This document shows, one piece after another, positions 61,097-64,000 of a stretch of 64,000 nt of DNA. A program made the translations under genes and the position numbers. The notes under the pieces were generated by a model. It was not told the DNA's origin. It saw only the letters and a program-made list of their open reading frames with translations, and made no database searches. How positions within the stretch are numbered: position 1 is the stretch's first letter; each line of letters opens with the position of its first letter. Source of the DNA: Clostridia bacterium (GTDB taxonomy: Bacteria > Bacillota > Clostridia > UMGS1840 > HGM11507); assembly GCA_017554615.1 (NCBI GenBank), contig JAFZHY010000002.1, positions 108,605-172,604 on the forward strand, written 5' to 3'.

Positions 61097-62350
61097 ATGG
61101 AAAATTTTGATAAACAAAATGAGGACTTAAATACCTCAGAAAATGAAAATGACGAAATAGAGGCGATAAAACCAAGCGTTAAAATATTTGGTAAGATTTT
61201 TACCATTATTGCCTATATTTTAGTTTTCGTTTTAGGTTATCAGGTTGCCACCGTTTCTTATACCGGTCAATTCGGCAATGTACCGGGAACAACTATATCA
61301 CAGATGAACACCATAGAAGACTTAGTAAAGAAGTATTATTATAAAGATTATAACAAGAATAACCTTTATGATTATGCCACAAGTTTTATGGTGTACGGAT
61401 TGGAAGACCCATATTCTTACCACCTTGACGAAACAGACCTTAAGGAATATGAAGAAACAATAGAGGGAGCATATGTGGGAGTCGGCCTTAGCCTTGCACC
61501 AAGTGAAGACGGGCAGATTATGGTAGTTTCCCCATTTGATTCTTCCCCTGCCCAGAAAGCAGGAATTTTAAAAAATGATATTATTGTAAAAGTAAACGGG
61601 AACGAATATTCGTACAAAGAGTCTGAAGAGGCTATAAGGCTTATGAAAGGCAAAAAAGGCGAAACTGTAGAACTTGAAATAAAGCGTGAAGGCGTTGAAA
61701 ATTTCACAGTTACCCTTACAAAAGATGAAATTATATATACTTCCATATCATCTGAAAAAATTGAAGACGATACTGTATATGTAAGAATTTCAAGATTTGA
61801 TATTAACACATACGAAGATTTTACAAAGGAACTTTCAAAATATAACATAGACGAAAATATTAATTTAATTTTGGATGTAAGAGATAACCCAGGTGGAACT
61901 GTAAACACTGCTGTTAGCATTGCAGACTTATTCTTAGACGAAGGTGTTATTATTACAGAAAAATATAAAAACCAAAAAGATGTTATTGAAAAGTCTGACG
62001 AGGCTTATATTAAAGTTAAGTACCCTATTATAATGCTTACCAACTCTTCTTCTGCATCTGCATCAGAAATTCTTGCAGGTTCCCTAAAAGACAGAGAAAA
62101 GGCAATTTTAATAGGCGAAAAAACTTATGGAAAAGGGCTTATTAACCAAAGATTTGAAATCGATTCTAAAAACAGCATAGTTCTTTCAGTTGCAGAATAT
62201 TTAACCCCTAACGGCACTAAAATTCACGGAGTGGGAATTGAGCCTCACAAAGAGGTTATATCCGAACATACAGGAAGTATTCTGACTTTAGAAAAAGAAG
62301 ACGATATACAACTAAACGCTGCTTTGGAATATATTAAGGAACACAATTAA
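61097..62350 (+). CDS. ctpA: S41 family C-terminal processing peptidase
   Basis: A 417-residue serine protease anchored by one helix (about 30-52) with the rest outside. The PDZ domain (about 115-195) has YVGVGLSLAPSEDGQIMVVS and SPAQKAGILKNDIIVKVNG. The catalytic Ser is in NSSSASASEILAGSLKDR near 314-331 and Lys in EKTYGKGLINQ near 339-349; LDVRDNPGGTVNTAVSIADL is diagnostic. In related operons such proteases trim cell-wall hydrolases or their activators. It is 10 bases after the M23 gene. Confidence 0.95.
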   Translation: MENFDKQNEDLNTSENENDEIEAIKPSVKIFGKIFTIIAYILVFVLGYQVATVSYTGQFGNVPGTTISQMNTIEDLVKKYYYKDYNKNNLYDYATSFMVYGLEDPYSYHLDETDLKEYEETIEGAYVGVGLSLAPSEDGQIMVVSPFDSSPAQKAGILKNDIIVKVNGNEYSYKESEEAIRLMKGKKGETVELEIKREGVENFTVTLTKDEIIYTSISSEKIEDDTVYVRISRFDINTYEDFTKELSKYNIDENINLILDVRDNPGGTVNTAVSIADLFLDEGVIITEKYKNQKDVIEKSDEAYIKVKYPIIMLTNSSSASASEILAGSLKDREKAILIGEKTYGKGLINQRFEIDSKNSIVLSVAEYLTPNGTKIHGVGIEPHKEVISEHTGSILTLEKEDDIQLNAALEYIKEHN

Positions 62351-62380
62351 AAAATTTATAATAACCTTTGGGAGTTATTT

Positions 62381-63232
62381 ATGAGTGAATTTAATATTAA
62401 GGCAAAAGCCAAAATCAATTTATCGTTAGATATAATATCAAAAAGAGAAAACGGATACCATAATCTTAAAATGATTATGCATACTGTTAATTTATGCGAT
62501 GATATTATAATAAATGAAACTAAGGATAATAAGTTTTTATTAAAAACCAATTTATCCTATCTTCCTAATGACAGCCGAAATATATTATATAAAACATATA
62601 TCGATTTTTATAATTACACAGGCTTAAAGGCACAAGGTTTTAATATTTATCTTGATAAAAGGATTCCTGTTTGTGCAGGGCTTGGAGGAGGCAGTTCAGA
62701 CGCTGCAGCATTCCTTAAATTCTTAAATGAATATTCAGGAAATATTTTAGAAGAAAAAGAACTTCTTGGGATTGGCGAAAAAATCGGTGCAGACGTTCCT
62801 TTTTGTATTATGGGAGGCACCTGCCTTGCAGAAGGTATAGGAGAGAAACTTACTAAACTTGATCCATTACCCGACTGCCATATAGTTATAGCAAAGCCAC
62901 AGAATAAAGGGCTTTCTACAAAAGCCATATTTTCTATGGTAAATATTGATGAAATTAAATATCATCCTGATACTTCGGGTATTATAAAAGCATTAAAAGA
63001 AAAAGATTTATACAGCATCACAAAAAGAATGTATAATGTTTTAGAAGATTATTCAAAAAATGAGTCTTCCGATATAATATTATATAAAGAAAAGTTTATG
63101 GAGTTTGGTGCTTGTGGTTCACTTATGAGTGGCAGCGGAAACGCAGTTTTCGGTATATTTGATAACTATAAAAAAGCCGAACTTGCAAAAGAACAATTTA
63201 AAAAATACACAAATCTTGTATATTTGATGTAA
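62381..63232 (+). CDS. ispE: 4-diphosphocytidyl-2-C-methyl-D-erythritol kinase
   Basis: IspE phosphorylates CDP-methylerythritol in the MEP isoprenoid pathway. It has 283 residues. Signatures are AKAKINLSLDIISKRENGYH near 5-24, the GHMP loop IPVCAGLGGGSSDAAAFLKF near 88-107, and GADVPFCIMGGTCLAEGIGE near 129-148. MSGSGNAVFGIF near 246-257 is the third GHMP motif. GGGAG precedes the ATG. It is 30 bases after ctpA and probably the last gene of that transcript. Confidence 0.97.
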   Translation: MSEFNIKAKAKINLSLDIISKRENGYHNLKMIMHTVNLCDDIIINETKDNKFLLKTNLSYLPNDSRNILYKTYIDFYNYTGLKAQGFNIYLDKRIPVCAGLGGGSSDAAAFLKFLNEYSGNILEEKELLGIGEKIGADVPFCIMGGTCLAEGIGEKLTKLDPLPDCHIVIAKPQNKGLSTKAIFSMVNIDEIKYHPDTSGIIKALKEKDLYSITKRMYNVLEDYSKNESSDIILYKEKFMEFGACGSLMSGSGNAVFGIFDNYKKAELAKEQFKKYTNLVYLM

Positions 63233-63237
63233 AAAAT

Positions 63238-63290
63238 GTTAACCATCTTAATATCAATTTTTTTCATTGATTGAAAGGTGGTTATTTTTT
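63238..63290 (+). other. Terminator-like hairpin overlapping the spoIIR ribosome binding site
   Basis: AACCATCTT (63241-63249) can pair with AAAGGTGGTT (63274-63283), with an inner TCAAT/ATTGA pair, followed by ATTTTTTTT. The 3' arm contains the ribosome binding site GAAAGGTGG of spoIIR, and the U run ends at its TTG start. Confidence 0.55.
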
Positions 63291-63830
63291 TTGAAGAAAA
63301 TATTACTTATAATTTTGCTTTTTTCTTACATAGCATTAGGGGTAAACGCGTCTAAAAGCATAAACGAATGTGATAAGTATGTAAGACTTCATATACTTGC
63401 AAACAGTAATTCTTTCTATGACCAGAGTGTAAAAGAAAGGGTTAAAAACTTCTTTTTATCTTCATTTTATAATGATCTTAATAATTTAAAAAGTAAAGAT
63501 GAAACACTAAATTTTATTATAAATAACAAACAGAGAGTAAAAGAAAAAATAGATGGATTTCTTTCTTATATCGGTACAGATTATACCTGTGAAATTAAAG
63601 TGGGAAAAGAAGTTTATAATAAAAATTCTTATAAAAGCGTTAATCTTCCCTACGGAACATATGACAGCGTTAAAATAATACTTGGAAAAGGCAAAGGAAA
63701 AAATCTTTTCTTTGTACTCTTCCCTGCCCTTTGTATAAAGGAAGATGTTACAATAAAGGATAACCAAAGTGATAAAATAATTTATAAATCAAAACTAATA
63801 GAAACTCTAAAAAATATTATTTATAAATAA
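63291..63830 (+). CDS. spoIIR: Stage II sporulation protein R
   Basis: SpoIIR is secreted from the forespore and triggers SpoIIGA processing of pro-sigma-E. It has 179 residues, shorter than the 200-250 of many relatives. Residues 1-22 form a signal peptide (MKKILLIILLFSYIALGVNA). The conserved core is YVRLHILANSNSFYDQSVKE near 29-48, followed by VNLPYGTYDSVKIILGKGKG and NLFFVLFPALC near 118-150. The only plausible start is a TTG at 63291, nine bases after GAAAGGTGG; no in-frame ATG lies near. Transcription in relatives is from sigma-F; no such promoter was recognised. Confidence 0.93.
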   Translation: MKKILLIILLFSYIALGVNASKSINECDKYVRLHILANSNSFYDQSVKERVKNFFLSSFYNDLNNLKSKDETLNFIINNKQRVKEKIDGFLSYIGTDYTCEIKVGKEVYNKNSYKSVNLPYGTYDSVKIILGKGKGKNLFFVLFPALCIKEDVTIKDNQSDKIIYKSKLIETLKNIIYK

Positions 63831-63835
63831 TCACT

Positions 63836-63862
63836 AAAAAAACTGCATTAGTGCAGTTTTTT
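63836..63862 (+). terminator. Intrinsic terminator after spoIIR
   Basis: AAAAAACTGCA and TGCAGTTTTTT form an 11-bp stem with a TTAG loop, ending in T run. The TIR element follows directly. Confidence 0.9.
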
Positions 63863-64000
63863 AGTGCAGTAGTACTTGAACACAATATGCCTTAAACTTG
63901 TTAAATTCCAATCTTTTTAATTTGTCGTCCTCGTAAGGCGTCAGCCTGACTTCGTCCTTCGCATTAAAAATCTTGAAAATTTTCCTGCGTTTAAGGTCGA
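63863..64000 (-). mobile_element. Second copy of the TIR element, cut by the window end
   Basis: AGTGCAGTAGTACTTGAACAC at 63863-63883 is the terminal repeat, and the next 117 bases match 26806-26922 with three substitutions. The leftward ORF has stop TAA in CAC TAA inside the terminal repeat. The rest lies beyond the window. Confidence 0.85.

Overview
The window is AT-rich chromosomal DNA from a spore-forming, low-GC member of the Firmicutes (class Clostridia), probably an anaerobe. Evidence for sporulation: spoIIIAA/spoIIIAB, a ymxH-like PRC-barrel gene, an uninterrupted sigK-type sigma factor with its pro-sequence, ricT (yaaT) and spoIIR. Evidence for Clostridia: a 2x[4Fe-4S] ferredoxin, radical SAM proteins, the pta-ackA acetate pathway, ECF vitamin transporters under FMN and THF riboswitches, MurT/GatD cell-wall amidation, an SLH-domain surface protein, and consistently strong AGGAGG ribosome binding sites. 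I can only name the class; the lineage looks like an uncultured gut-type Clostridia, which is inference.

Layout. 1-3.1 kb: sporulation genes, rlmH and small conserved genes. 3.1-3.3 kb: a structured RNA resembling 6S RNA. 3.3-9.4 kb: SLH protein, DUF421/DUF4363 pair, DUF3343 plus cysteine desulfurase, lipoprotein, ROK kinase and a membrane protein. 9.4-16.9 kb: radical SAM protein, purC, pnp-rpsO, B6 kinase, cardiolipin synthase. 16.9-20.4 kb: a large protein joining alpha-CTD-like and sigma region 4-like modules, trmN6, ferredoxin. 20.4-31.4 kb: a long leftward run with ricT, holB, a decarboxylase-like gene, gatD-murT, gpsA, plsY, der, a DUF512 protein, rpmF and yceD. 31.4-36 kb: ackA-pta, tmcAL, an oxidoreductase. 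36-37.5 kb: a dinJ-yafQ toxin-antitoxin pair inside repeat-rich DNA. 37.5-41.8 kb: gltX-glnS and an SDR gene. 41.8-49.7 kb: a complete aromatic amino acid operon (DAHP synthase, tyrA, aroB, aroA, aroC, pheA, fused aroE-aroK). 49.7-53.6 kb: ribU, sigK, a GNAT gene and a folT-like gene. 53.6-64 kb: a DEAD-box helicase, yhbY, an M14 peptidase, a PucR-type regulator, then ftsE-ftsX-M23 peptidase-ctpA-ispE and spoIIR.

Regulation can be read directly in several places: FMN and THF riboswitches, a Phe-rich leader peptide with mutually exclusive terminator and antiterminator pairings ahead of the aromatic operon, and several promoters with 17-bp spacing.

The most unusual content is intergenic. One family is a 274-bp element with 21-bp terminal inverted repeats, carrying an ORF in which most differences between copies are silent; one full copy, one copy cut by the window edge and three remnants are present. 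A second family consists of short hairpins punctuated by a 7-nt separator (GCGATAT or its complement), at five sites, two of which flank the toxin-antitoxin pair. A third is a perfect 71-bp tandem duplication that includes the stop codon of the M14 peptidase gene. I found no rRNA, tRNA, CRISPR array, prophage or full-size insertion sequence.
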